A stretch of DNA of 64,000 nucleotides from positions 9,882,193 through 9,946,192 of the forward strand of contig NC_088306.1 in NCBI RefSeq assembly GCF_032854445.1. The letters run 5' to 3'. The position numbers and the translations under genes were made by a program. The DNA is from Liolophura sinensis (lineage: Eukaryota > Mollusca > Polyplacophora > Chitonida > Chitonidae). This document shows positions 11,825-24,089 of the stretch, in pieces. The notes beneath the pieces were generated by a model. The model did no database searches, had not been told where the DNA came from, and was given only the letters and a program-made list of their open reading frames with translations. Each line of letters opens with the position of its first letter. Positions within the stretch are counted from its first letter, which is position 1.

Positions 11825-12194
11825 ACCATGGCCTGAAGTGTACATTAGGAAGTATCTCAAGCTCCTTATGTCAAGGACTCATGATTTCTGTGGGCTGTGA
11901 GTGGTTAAATTTTATCCAATCACAAACTACCATTGTGTGAGTGGATGGGTAGTTGAGGAGTCAGTGGAGTTGTAGCGATCAGCTGTATCACTGAATCATG
12001 ACCAAAGCGATGTAATTTGACTTTTTGAGACTAGATTAGAAACACGTACACAGTGTTAATTTATGTCTAGTAGTTTTCCCAGGACAACAGGGTCGTTTTT
12101 ATTTCTAACATGATGAAATGCGTAAAAGTGTCTTTGTCTAACTCACTTAAAAAAAAACCCCACAAAATATTGTCATTTACTTAGCAACATCAAG

Positions 12195-15100
12195 ATGGGA
12201 GGAAACTTGCACCAGGCTAGGAAGGAGGCGATGTGGGGAATGTTCGTGGCAGATGCTCTCTCCATGCCTGTCCACTGGTACTACACCCCAGAGGACATTA
12301 AGTCTGGGTACGGGGGGTGGCTGACAGGCTACAGAGCCCCTAACAAGAGACACCCTCACTGCATCTTGTCCCTCTCCTCCACAGGTAGGCCGAAGCTAAG
12401 TGGCACAGTTTGTACATCTACCTCTGTTAGTAATAGCCTCTGGTGTGCCAGCCTTGTCATATATGCAAACAGGCCTGTTTTCTTATTATATCCCACACCA
12501 TTCCACTTATATCTAAGACAGGCAAAATGTTACTTCAAATGGAATGTATGTGGAACATAAAATGCGTCCCTCGGAGTATATTCTATTTTACTCACCTGCC
12601 TTGGTATATTAACTCACCCAACTAGGTATATTTACTATGCCTGCCAACACTCACTCAATATATTTACTCTGCATCCTGTAATTTTATCAAGCCCATCCAG
12701 TATAATTTCTCTGCTCACCCAGTATAATTATTCAGGCCCCCTCCTCAGTATTTTTGTGAAGCCTACCCAGTATAATTACCCACCCCACCCACTATAATTA
12801 CCCAGCCCCCAGCATAATTACTCAACCCCCAGTATAATTACTCTGCCCCTACCCAATATAATTACCCACCCCACCCATTATAATTACTCAGCCCCCACCC
12901 AATACAATTACCCAGCCCCCAGCATAATTACTCAGCCCCCAGCATAATTACTCAGCCCCCAGTATAATTACTCTGCCCCCACCCAATATAATTACCCACC
13001 CCACCCATTATAATTACTCAGCCCCCACCCAGAATAATTACTCAGCCCACCCAGTATAATTACTCAGTCCCCCTGACCCGTACAATTACTCAGCCCACCC
13101 AGTATAATTACTCAGCCCCCTCCCTCTTGTACAATTACTCGGGCCCACCCCACCCATTATAATTACTCAGCCCCCACCCAGAATAATTACTCAGCCCACC
13201 CAGTATAATTACTCAGTCCCCCTGACCCGTACAATTACTCAGCCCACCCAGTATAATTACTCAGCCCCCTCCCTCTGGTACAATTACTCGGGCCACCCAG
13301 TATAATAACTCAGCCCACCCAGTAGAATTACTCAGCCCACCCAGTAGAATTACTCAGCCCACCTGGTATAATAACTCAGCTCACTCAGTATAATTACTCA
13401 GCCTCCTCCCCCAGCACAATTAGTCAGCCCACCCAGTAGAATTACTCAGCCCACCTAGTATAATAACTCAGCTCACTCATTATAATTACTCAGCCTCCTC
13501 CCCCAGCACAATTAGTCAGCCCACCCAGTACAATGACTCAGCCCACCCAGTATAATGACTCAGCCCATCTATTTAATTACTTAGCCTCCCCCACCCTCGT
13601 ACAATTACTCAGTCCCCTAAACCCGTACAATTACTCAGCCCACCCAGTATAATGACTCAGCCTACCCAGTACAATTACTCAGCCCACCGAGTATAATTAC
13701 TCAGCCCACCCAGTATAATTACTCAGCTCACCCAGTACAATTACTCAGCCCACCCAGTACAATTACTCAGCCCACCCAGTACAATTACTCAGCCCACCCA
13801 GTATAATGACTCAGCCCACCTATTTAATTACTCAGCCTCCCCCACCCTCGTACAATTACTCAGTCCCCCATACCCGTACAATTACTCAGCCCACCCAGTA
13901 TAATGACTCAGCCCACCCAGGACAATTACTCAGCCCACCCAGTACAATTACTCAGCCCACCCAGGACAATTACTCAGCCCACCCAGTACAATTACTCAGC
14001 CCACCCAGTACAATTACTCAGCCCACCCAATGCATTTACAGTTAATTATCTTCTTAAATAATCTTTAATAAGGATTTTCACAGGTTTTTTTTAACAAAGA
14101 TGACAATTAACGGGCCAGAGTCATGAGAAAAACAAAAAAACAGATGTTTTGTTCCAGTATAGTGTAGGATAAATGTCACTAAATGTGATCTTTTGACAAA
14201 TATTCATCATTTTCATTCTTTTTTAATGAGGTGGCAGTGGTCGTAGTGGCTGGGGATCCAAATCCAAGCCCCTGATTGGTAGTGTCATCCTTCACGACAA
14301 GCTCAAGTATTGGACGAGTGCTGATACCTCTACACACTATCACCAAGGTAACGCAGGATAAAAGGTTGAAGAATTACAGTAGTAATAATTAGGTAACAAA
14401 AATGCTGCAACAATCCACAGATGTACTACAGCTGTTCACAGGACTGACGTACACAAGGTAGTTTGTGTCTTAGTCTGTATTAAAGGTGTGATGGCCTCCT
14501 CCACTCCCTGGGTCAGCCTGTTTGGTCCAAGGGTTCAAATCCTGGCCTAGTTCAGGGGCAGTTTGTAGATTTCGCAGCCTTGTGGTGCCTTGATGAAAAT
14601 AAGTGATCAACAGTGCATACATGCCTTCCACTAGTGTGTTGTGCATTTCTGTAAAAAAATCATGCGTTTGTCAATACCTTGCCAAGGGTTGGTAGTTTAC
14701 CCCGGGCACACTTGTTTTTCCACCCATAAAACTGATCACCATGGTGTAAATGATATATTCTTCAAGATGCTATTAAGCAACAATCAATAGTGGAATTTTT
14801 AATTCAGGTATGAAGGCAGGGGAGAGCACTCTGAATTCCATGGTGGCACTGCAGATATTGACCACGATGCACCGTGTGGACCCTGACTGCACTCACGCAG
14901 ACGACACCGTGCGTGCTGCCGTCCTGGAAGACTACGTGAAGTTCATGACGACACCTGGATCTCACAATGACACATACGCTGAGTCGTTTCACAGAGCATT
15001 CTTTAAGGATTGGGCTGTGACAGATCCACAACCACGATCTGGTGCAGACGTCCTCAAGTTTGCTGAAGACAGGTGAGGGCACAGTTTTTCAGGTATGAAG

Positions 15101-18100
15101 GATTTTTCACGTATAGATGTCTAGATTCATTGTTTTAATTGACATTTCCTTATTTTTAGCTTGCCTGTATAAAGTATAGGCATAACTGATGTGGGTGGGC
15201 CAGCATTCAATAATAGAGAAAGCAATTTTAAACAAAATGTTAGGGCTGGTGTCTCTAAAAGTATCAAATATATTGAGCTCACATATAGAGCACAATACAT
15301 GTAGCATGAGGGGGATATTCCATCTTTGATTGGCTGTGTCAAAATCGTAAATTACTGAATTCCTGACAGTATATTGTGTATTAGAATCAATGTAAACATA
15401 CATGCATATGGAGCACAATGACACCAGGGGAATGTTTCATCGCAGATGCTCTGTGTGCATATTAATTACTGTAAATGACCAACTTCATGATTTCAGTCTT
15501 TCTGCATTGAGCTGAAGTTTTGCATTCATGTGTCTCATAGAGTCAAGCCCTTTGGTAGCCATGCTTCCAATTCTTAGTATGTCTCTATCATAGTCTTATT
15601 CTGTAGAAAATGAAATGTTATGTTTTATAGATTATGTTAAGATTTTTCTCATGGTTGAGACACTTCTTTGTAAGGAGCTGTACTTTCAAACATAAACCTG
15701 AATACATAAATCTGAACACTGCCATACGTAAACATGAATTCAACCACCAGTAAATCTGATTACTGCCATGTGTAAACCTGAATACCACCACCAGTAAATC
15801 TGAATACTGCCATGCATAAACCTGAATACCACCACCAGTAAATCTGAATACTGTCATGCATAAACCTGAATACCACCACCAGTAAATCTGAATACTGTCA
15901 TGCATAAACCTGAATACCACCACCTGTAAATCTGAATACTGCCATACATAAACCTGAAAATCACCACCAGTAAATCTGAATACTGCCATGCGTAAACCTG
16001 AATACCACCACCAGTAAATCTGAATACTGCCATAAGTAAAAATGAATTCAACCACCAGTAAATCTGAATACTGCCACGCGTAAACCTGAATACCACCACC
16101 AGTAAATCTGAATACTGCCATACATAAACCTGAAAATCACCACCAGTAAATCTGAATACTGCCACACATAAACCTGAATACCACCACCAGTAAATCTGAA
16201 TACTGCCATAAGTAAAAATGAATTCAACCACCAGTATATCTGAATACTGCCATGCATAAACCTGAATACCACCATCAGTAAATCTGAATACTGCCATACA
16301 TAAACCTGAAAATCACCACCAGTAAATCTGAATACTGCCATGCGTAAACCTGAAAACCACCACCAGTAAATCTGAAGACTGCCATGTGTAAACCTGTATA
16401 CCACCACCAGTAAATCTGAATGCTGCCATGCATAAACCTGAATACCACCACCAGTAAATGTGAATACTGCCATATATAAACCTGAAAATCACCACCAGTA
16501 AATCTGAATACTGCCATGCGTAAACCTGAAAACCACCACCAGTAAATCTGAATACTGCCATGTGTAAACCTGTATACCACCACCAGTAAATCTGAATGCT
16601 GCCATGCATAAACCTGAATACCACCACCAGTAAATGTGAATACTGCCATATATAAACCTGAAAATCACCACCAGTAAATCTGAATACTGCCATGCGTAAA
16701 CCTGAAAACCACCACCAGTAAATCTGAATACTGCCATGTGTAAACCTGTATACCACCACCAGTAAATCTGAATGCTGCCATGTGTAAACCTGAATACCAC
16801 CATCAGTAAATCTGAATACTGCCATATATAAACCTGAAAATCACCACCAGTAAATCTGAATACTGCCACACATAAACCTGAAAACCACCACCAGTAAATC
16901 TGAATACTGCCATGTGTAAACCTGTATACCACCACCAGTAAATCTGAATGCTGCCATGTGTAAACCTGAATACCACCACCAGTAAATCTGAATACTGCCA
17001 TACGTAAACCTGAATACCACCACCAGTAAATCTGAAGACTGCCATGCGTAAACCTGAATACCACCACCAGTAAATCTGAATGCTGCCATGCGCAAACCTG
17101 AATACCACCACCAGTAAATCAGAATGCTGCCATGCGTAAACCTGAATACCACCACCAGTAAATCTGAAGACTGCCGTACACAAACCTGAATACCACCACC
17201 AGTAAATCTGAAGACTGGCGTACACAAACCTGAATACCACCACCAGTAAATCTGAATACTGCCATGCGTAAACCTGAAAACCACCACCAGTAAATCTGAA
17301 GACTGCCATGTGTAAACCTGTATACCACCACCAGTAAATCTGAATGCTGCCATGCATAAACCTGAATACCACCACCAGTAAATGTGAATACTGCCATATA
17401 TAAACCTGAAAATCACCACCAGTAAATCTGAATACTGCCATGCGTAAACCTGAAAACCACCACCAGTAAATCTGAATACTGCCATGTGTAAACCTGTATA
17501 CCACCACCAGTAAATCTGAATGCTGCCATGCATAAACCTGAATACCACCACCAGTAAATGTGAATACTGCCATATATAAACCTGAAAATCACCACCAGTA
17601 AATCTGAATACTGCCATGCGTAAACCTGAAAACCACCACCAGTAAATCTGAATACTGCCATGTGTAAACCTGTATACCACCACCAGTAAATCTGAATGCT
17701 GCCATGTGTAAACCTGAATACCACCATCAGTAAATCTGAATACTGCCATATATAAACCTGAAAATCACCACCAGTAAATCTGAATACTGCCACACATAAA
17801 CCTGAAAACCACCACCAGTAAATCTGAATACTGCCATGTGTAAACCTGTATACCACCACCAGTAAATCTGAATGCTGCCATGTGTAAACCTGAATACCAC
17901 CACCAGTAAATCTGAATACTGCCATACGTAAACCTGAATACCACCACCAGTAAATCTGAAGACTGCCATGCGTAAACCTGAATACCACCACCAGTAAATC
18001 TGAATGCTGCCATGCGCAAACCTGAATACCACCACCAGTAAATCAGAATGCTGCCATGCGTAAACCTGAATACCACCACCAGTAAATCTGAAGACTGCCG

Positions 18101-18283
18101 TACACAAACCTGAATACCACCACCAGTAAATCTGAAGACTGGCGTACACAAACCTGAATACCACCACCAGTAAATCTGAAGACTGCCGTACACAAACCTG
18201 AATACCTTTGAGAGTATAAAATTTAATCTTGGGCCTTTGCCAATAAGAGGATTGGCCAGGTATTGGTTGTGTCAATATGTTCT

Positions 18284-18319
<36 letters not shown>

Positions 18320-21300
18320 GTGTCAGTATTGCCACTGGAATGACCCAAACCACACTGTCATGATATGATAGACTTACTCTTAAAAACAATGTCAAACGCT
18401 CAGGCAGACCAGCCAACAAAAATATTAGTATAGTGCAGAACGGGGACCACAGCTCTTTGTCAGTGGCTCGGAAGAGGCCAGATCAGTTAGTCTGTAGCTA
18501 TTGTCTTAGAGTTGTCATAGATTCAAAGGGAAGTAAGGTAACACCTATTTTTTGTGTTTTACCTGTGAGCCAACACTAAAATCCAAAACTGAAATAAAAT
18601 TGAAAAATTGATCTTTTATTTTGTCCAATCTGAATATTAGTTATGATTTTCACAGCTTCCTAACACATAAATAAGTTTTTTTCATGAGAAATTGCTAGGA
18701 CAGCCTAGCCCGCATCTTACAAATTAAGGTAGATGATTTTTCTGTTTTTTTTTTTATTTTTATAACCGCTGCTCTGACATGGAAAAAAATTCATTCTGAC
18801 AGTAAAACAAAAATTTGTGGCCTGGTGTGGCCTAGCCTCAACTTAAATGCAAAACAGCAGTCAGTTTATCAGATCAATTTGCCCCAACCGCAGATCTGCC
18901 AAGAAGATGAAGGGAATAGAAGATCACCAGCTGTCCGTGGTAGGTGCTCTTGTGCCCGCCCTACCGTGGATTTTACGGAGTGCTGGCAAGTCTGAAGATG
19001 AATGCGTCAAGTCCACAGTGGATTTTGTGAAGCTGACCCACCCTGTGCCCAGCCTTTTCCCGTATGTGGAGATTTATGCCAGGCTTCTTCATCGCGTGCT
19101 TCACGGGAAGGATCTGCGAGAGGAGGTGAAGTGGGCGCTGGAGAGAAAAGAACTGGGAGGGTCGGACAAGTACAAGATGGTGCATGGCCTGAAGGAAAAA
19201 GCTGACGGGTGAGATGGAGTGAACATGTGGGCAAGTGTATACTGTATGGGGATGTGGTTAAAATGGCTGGCTTGCTTCAAATCTACTGTCAATCTCCAAC
19301 CTTTTCAACTACTGAAAGCACTTTTTTTCAGAGAAATTTAATGTATGTATTATGAAAATGATGCGTCTGTGTCACTAAAAAAAGGTGCAAATTTCATTAA
19401 ACCATGTAAATCAATGGGTTCCCCTGAGCCCCATTTTCTCCCACCATAATGCTGGCCACCGTCGTATAAGTAAAATATTCTTGAGTACGGTGTAAAACAC
19501 CAATCTAATAAATAAATAAATAAACTGTGCAAATAGCACCCCATAGTTCTGTCAGAATGTTTCCAAATATTGGTGATGGTTGAAGAATTAAGGTAAATAC
19601 AGCATAAAAACAGAAATGAAATATACAAATAAATCGAAGCTGTGGCTTTACGTCTGGAGGTTTGTCAGGTACACGAGAGAAGGAACTAGTGTATCATTAG
19701 AACTTCAGATTTCCACCATTACTGATTCCGACTACTGCCACATGAACGAATATTCTTAAATACAAGGGAAATCACTGATCATGTAAATATGGAAAAAGGT
19801 GAGCAGTTGAAATTTCAATTTGGCTTGTCAGCTGATACAAGTGAAGTGCATGCTTTATTATAGTGTCTGCATATATACTCTGAAGTAGACGATATACCCT
19901 GAAGTAGACGTGTCTTGTGAAGTGCTAATCTTGCGTGATTTACAGAGCCAATGTCTTTTGTCCACCGAATATCTGGTGTCCACGGCATGTGGAACTGCCG
20001 GAAAATAAATACCTGCTACAAAGTGCCTGTGAAGTATATATCTGCTCTAAACTGCATATCCATATCTCTAATAAAGAAACACTTGTAAAAATGACACACT
20101 GTTAATTCATTTTAATTTTTTTTTTTGGAAATTATTTAATTCAAATTTAATTTTTTTTTTAGGTACAGGAAGGATTCAGAAGAAAGGTTGCGTATTCACC
20201 AGCAGGCCACATCCATGTTAGGGTCGGCGTGCTACATAGAGGGTGCTCTGAGCTCACTACTCTACCTGGCTCTGAACTACGCTGATGACTTCGATGGTGG
20301 GGTACTGGCGAACGCAAACTGTGGAGGCAAGTTGACTGTTAACCCCACATGAGCAACAGCATAGTCTAATGACTATCTAATTTCGCTCATAACTAAGTTG
20401 CCCAATTTGCCTACCTCTTAGAGTTTGGTTGATCTTAGAAAGGTGTTTTGGGGGCTTGTTCACATGGCACGTGAATAACCCACTAGAAAATGTAAATTTC
20501 AGCACCAAAAGAAATATATTATTACATGTATATTTACCTCAAAAAATGCAGGTTTTTGGAGTCGAAATATTGGGTGATTTACTATAACTGATTAACACAC
20601 AGTGTTTCTAGGACAACTTAACACGGTCACCATGATGGAGAACTTTAGAGAGAATTTTGCGACATGAACAATGTTGAATTAGAAGACGGGACAACAAAAA
20701 AGGGGAAACTCTGACTAACACATTAAAAACTGTACTTAAGAATACATTCTCTTAATTGTTTTTTTTTTACAGGTTTCTTGTATAAAATTTAATGCATTAA
20801 AATATTTTCTTTCAAAACTTGATTTTATGGTGTATATTTAGAATTTGGGAGGGAATCTGATCAAAGTAAGAGGTGACTAAAATTGCTGTGTCATTTTTGT
20901 CAAAAAATCTATATTTCATTACATTTCTGTTACTAAAGATTGAAATATTGTGTCGGGTTTTTTTTGGGGTTTTTTTTGTTTCAAATTTTATGTTTTTTTT
21001 GTTTCAAATTTTATGTTATTTCCTGTTTTTTTGGTGTGGTTCTTTTCCCGTCAGTCTCGTTTTATCATTATAGCAGGTACACCTGTCGTAATGTTCACTA
21101 CAACAGCAGTGTTCTACTGGGAACAATCCTCTCTTTTTTTTTAAAATTTTGCCTGCTTCTTGAAAGGAATTTTGCTTTTGCTCTGCAGGTGAAAATTGCC
21201 ACAGGGGTTCTGCCTTAGGGGCTCTGTTGGGGGCAGCCAGAGGGGCAAGTGGGCAACCAATCACACAGAAATGGAAAGATGGACTTACAACAGCTAAGGA

Positions 21301-21331
21301 AGGACTCATTCACCTGTCAAAGCCCATATAA
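12195..21331 (+). CDS. ADP-ribosylglycohydrolase-fold protein, crystallin J1 type (6 exons, 397 aa)
   Basis: Exons: 12195-12384, 14231-14347, 14808-15072, 18894-19208, 20163-20326, 21189-21331; phases agree and give 397 aa. The start ATG has no earlier in-frame ATG after the acceptor at 12184. Residues 12-25 (GMFVADALSMPVHW) correspond to the G...GDA.G metal loop of ADP-ribosylglycohydrolases. Residues 149-162 (MTTPGSHNDTYAES) and 350-357 (GGENCHRG) are hallmarks of J1 crystallins and their non-lens relatives. The fold normally removes ADP-ribose from proteins, using two Mg ions. Here the usual C-terminal GGDTDT metal loop reads GGENCHRG, so classical hydrolase activity is doubtful. No signal peptide or membrane segment is seen, so it is probably cytosolic. 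Intron 5 has a GC donor. Introns 1 and 3 are filled by minisatellites. A possible polyA signal AATAAA lies at 21852. Family is certain; substrate unknown. Confidence 0.9.
12640..14035 (+). repeat. Minisatellite of ~20-22 bp units in J1 intron 1
   Basis: Variants of CCCACCCAGTATAATTACTCAG repeat about 65 times with length variation (CCCCCACCC, CCTCCTCCCC, AATGACTCAG variants). Larger blocks are duplicated, for example the CCCCTGACCCGTACAATTAC segment at 13070 and 13218. The array makes up most of the 1.85 kb intron. Confidence 0.92.
14485..14787 (+). repeat. SINE-like repeat, family D, in J1 intron 2
   Basis: It has a B-box-like GGGTTCAAATCCTGG near 14530, then CCAAGGGTTGGTAGTTTACC, and an end (GTGTAAATGATATATTCTTC, then TTAAGCAACAATCAAT) that aligns with the family A tail. 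Probably a tRNA-derived SINE using the same LINE partner as family A. Confidence 0.55.
15680..18206 (-). repeat. 44-bp minisatellite in J1 intron 3 (~57 units) with a 924-bp internal duplication
   Basis: The unit reads CCTGAATACCACCACCAG, TAAATCTGAATACTGCCATG, CGTAAA on the + strand. Sub-blocks repeat every 176 bp (4 units). A 924 bp block (21 units), about 16330-17253, is repeated in tandem at about 17254-18177. Because 44 is not a multiple of 3, all three minus-strand frames cycle through the same sequence and stay open for up to 300 codons; this is not coding. The array lies between exons 3 and 4 of the J1-like gene. Confidence 0.95.
18282..18322 (+). repeat. (CA)n(TA)n microsatellite
   Basis: About 11 CA units run directly into about 9 TA units and then TGTGTC. 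Confidence 0.9.
19431..19526 (+). repeat. SINE family A, 3' part
   Basis: CCCACCATAATGCTGGCCAC, TTGAGTACGGTGTAAAACAC and an AAAT tail, in intron 4 of the J1-like gene. Confidence 0.85.
20327..20332 (+). other. Non-canonical GC splice donor, J1 intron 5
   Basis: Exon 5 ends CTGTGGAG and the intron begins GCAAGT. The next exon begins GTGAAAATTGCC after CTCTGCAG. Only this join gives the family motif GGENCHRG. AG|GCAAGT is the consensus of GC-AG introns, which are about 1% of introns in animals. Confidence 0.8.
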
Positions 21332-22170
21332 CAATGGGGCCAAGGATAGTTTTACATTAACATAGTTCTGAATTAATACTCAATGAATTTTATTTACAAA
21401 AACATTTACTAATGTTTACGTTTTCGGGTTGTGATGACTGTTATGATGTTGTATGGAAAGATTTTTCTTTGATGATTAATGGGACTTAAGGGTTAGAAAA
21501 TGTAGGTAACAACTATTTAATTAATTGGCTAAAGATTATAAATATTCAGCATAGAATCAAAACCTCTACCACTACTTTGTGATAAATCATCGTCTAGCGA
21601 AGGATTAAGAAGCAATGTTTGTGTATATTTGGAAAGAGTATTTATTACTGTAAACATCAACATAGTAAGAACAATGTATATTTATGTATATTATTAATAT
21701 TAGTATTATCTATTTTGAAAGAACAATATTTACATTTTTCTTTACCAAAGTGTATGCAAATACCTCATTAGGTGTTTTTCACGATGCAGTTTTCCTCAAA
21801 AAGATCAATTTTATGTGGAAAATGTTTGTGGTGATTTCATCGTGGATTGTCAATAAATCACACGAAGGTGTAGATTTATGTGCCGAGTTTAAACCCCATG
21901 TTTTGATGTTTGTGCAAACCTGGTAACCAAATTAAAAGTGTCATGTATCCATTGTCTTAGTTTTGTTTTTTTGTTTTTTTTTTTTTTGATATTTGTGAAA
22001 ACGTTTCTGTTTTTGACCGAAGTTCGTAGCAAAATATAAAACATTTCTGCCATTTGTTGCCCACAAGTAGCTCTAAAACTTGCTCTGTCTCTTGGTTGGA
22101 TGTCAGACGTTTTACAGATGTCTTGCAACATGAGCCAATGGGTCAAATTACAGGGATTAAACATGCCCTA
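21332..22170 (+). other. Presumed 3' UTR of the J1-like gene and flank
   Basis: AT-rich and without a recognised gene. AATAAA at 21852-21857 and ATTAAA near 21931 are possible polyadenylation signals. Confidence 0.4.
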
Positions 22171-22175
22171 TCAAC

Positions 22176-22504
22176 GGCCCGGATAGCACACTTGGTAGAG
22201 CGTCCGCTACGGGAGCGGTAGATCCAAGATCAGTCCTGGGTGAGTCACACCTAAGACTTTAAAAGAGGAAGTTGTAACTTCCTCGCTTGGCGTTCATCAT
22301 GAAGGGGATAGTGCAACGACTGGTTGACCCGTATCATTATAATGGCTCGGGCGGGGCAGCTTACTTGCCTTCGGTAAGTCGTATCAGTGAAGCAGCACTT
22401 GAGAAAAGAGCGGTGGAAATCCGTCCTGCAAGAAGGAGGCACATTACATACACCCTAAGGATTCCTTCGTCGTCATATGACTGAAAAACACTCACTCACT
22501 CACT
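22176..22504 (+). repeat. SINE family B, full length
   Basis: A GGCCCGGATAGCACACTTGG head, the AGAGGAAGTTGTAACTTCCT palindrome, and an end with ATATGACTGAAAAACACTC and (ACTC)n. The usual GTTAAACCCC block of the tail is lost. Confidence 0.88.
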
Positions 22505-22764
22505 CTTTTAAGATGAACTCAAATTTCATACTTCCTTCTCTTGAGATAGACAGTTCTCTTAATGAGTTCAGGACTACATAGACTGAGATACACATCCACC
22601 ATTTATCACTATTTATGTAATTATAGATGAGTGGACTGTTTTCGATATAAACTGATTCAAAACAAATTTTTAAGCCATCAGATGTTTTTTTATATCAGCG
22701 TTGAAATAGATAATATTTAAGGTTGCCACCCGTGGATTTGCACCCACATTGTATCTTCCATGTG

Positions 22765-22900
22765 GGTAGGCGTGTCGTGGCCGAGTGTTTAAGGTGCTTG
22801 TCTTTTATTTTGAATTTTTGAGTAACCTTGCGCGACGCTAGCTGGAGACCACTTTCCTTCCAGCATTTTCACATACATGTAAGTCTCGCGTGGGAGAAAA
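22765..22900 (+). repeat. tRNA-Ser/Leu-like repeat head
   Basis: GTCGTGGCCGAGTGTTTAAG near 22774 resembles the A-box region of class II tRNAs (TGGCCGAG.GGTTAAGGCG), followed by GACGCTAGCTGGAGACC. It is not a foldable tRNA; it is probably the head of another SINE, cut by the family A copy that follows. Confidence 0.35.
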
Positions 22901-22902
22901 TA

Positions 22903-23155
22903 TTTATTTATACATTTGATTGGTGTTTGACGCTGAACTCAAGTGCAATTTACTTATACGAATGCGACCGGCATATTGTGAGAGGAAACCGGGCAGAGCC
23001 CGGAGGGAAGCCACGCTATCTGCAGCTTGATGACAGACCGGTCGGAGAGGAAGCTAGCATGAGCTGGACTTGAACTCACAGACTTGGTGAAAGGCTCCTG
23101 GGTCATTGCGCCGCGTTGGCGTGCTAACCACCTCTGCCATGAAGGTCCCGGTATG
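22903..23155 (-). repeat. SINE family A, near full length
   Basis: Inverted copy from TTTGATTGGTGTTTGACGC to the degraded tRNA-like head (GCTAACCACCTCTGCCATGA). The GAACTCACAGACTTGGTG region is the B box. Confidence 0.85.
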
Positions 23156-23177
23156 CTATAGAAGAACACAGGTAGTG

Positions 23178-23507
23178 AGTGAGTGAGTGCATAGGGTTTG
23201 AGGTCGCACTTAACAATTTTCAGTCATGACAACGAAGGAGTCCTTAGGGGGTATGTACGTGTAAAGTGCTACCTTGTTGCGGAACGGATTTCGACCGCGC
23301 TTTTATCTAGTAAACCTTCACTGAGACGACTTACCGAATTATACTGACATGGGTCAACCAGTCGTTGCGCCTTCCCCTTAAGTTGAACCCCAAGAGAGGA
23401 AGCTACATCTTCCTCTTTTAAGGTCTTAGGTGTGACCCGACCCAGGATTGACCTGGATCTACCGCACCCGAGGGCGGGCACTCTAGCAATTGAGCCATCG
23501 GGACAGG
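23178..23507 (-). repeat. SINE family B, near full length
   Basis: A GTGAGTGAGTGCATAGGGTT tail, a body with AGAGGAAGCTACATCTTCCT, and a tRNA-like head ending AATTGAGCCATCGGGAC. The central ~30 bp are deleted. Confidence 0.85.
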
Positions 23508-23954
23508 TGAGCACAGGTAGTATTGGGATACCTAAATGTCTTTTGAAACACCAAAATAATGAGCTTACTCAGGTGCTGAGGCAAATCTTGATGAGGAATT
23601 GTATAGTGAAGTGAGTCGAGAGGTTCCATGTGAATACTGCACTGGACCCTTCAAATCTAATTCGTCAAAAGTAAGTTTTAAAGTAGTAATTAGCCTATAT
23701 ACTAAAGTCATTAAAATGTTGTTCTAGTTGAAGTGTTTCCATTAGGAAATACAAGTTTGCTTAATTGTTATCAATCAAAACCATGTCAGTCATAACAGTC
23801 ATTTCCGGGGCAGTCCTGTATACGCATGCGTTAAGGGTCCTGAAATGATAATGGACTGCAATGTTGTCGTTGTTAGCGAAGACAGCGTTATTTTCCAATA
23901 AAATAAAAATACTCACGAGAACAGGAATCTAAAAAGCTGTAGGAAACTGGCCTC

Positions 23955-24089
23955 TTGTAGGACATGGTCGTGGGTTTCCCCCGTAGCTCTGCCCGGTTTC
24001 CTCCCACCATAATGCTGGTCGCCGTCGCACAAGTGAAATATTCTTGAATACGGCGTAAAACACCAATCGAATAAATAAATAAATAAATC
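23955..24089 (+). repeat. SINE family A, 3' part
   Basis: CATGGTCGTGGGTTTCCCCC through CTTGAATACGGCGTAAAACA and (AAAT)n. Confidence 0.85.

Noticed and set aside
12640-14035. AP-1-like TGACTCAG sites in the intron 1 array as a designed enhancer
   Set aside because: Most units read TTACTCAG, not TGACTCAG; the few matches are simple variants of the repeat.
15618-18275. Minus-strand frames up to 302 codons rich in W, Y and F (GGGIQVYAWQYSDLLVV-like)
   Set aside because: The 44-bp unit rotates through all three frames, so every frame shows the same peptide. The array lies in an intron of a gene on the other strand.
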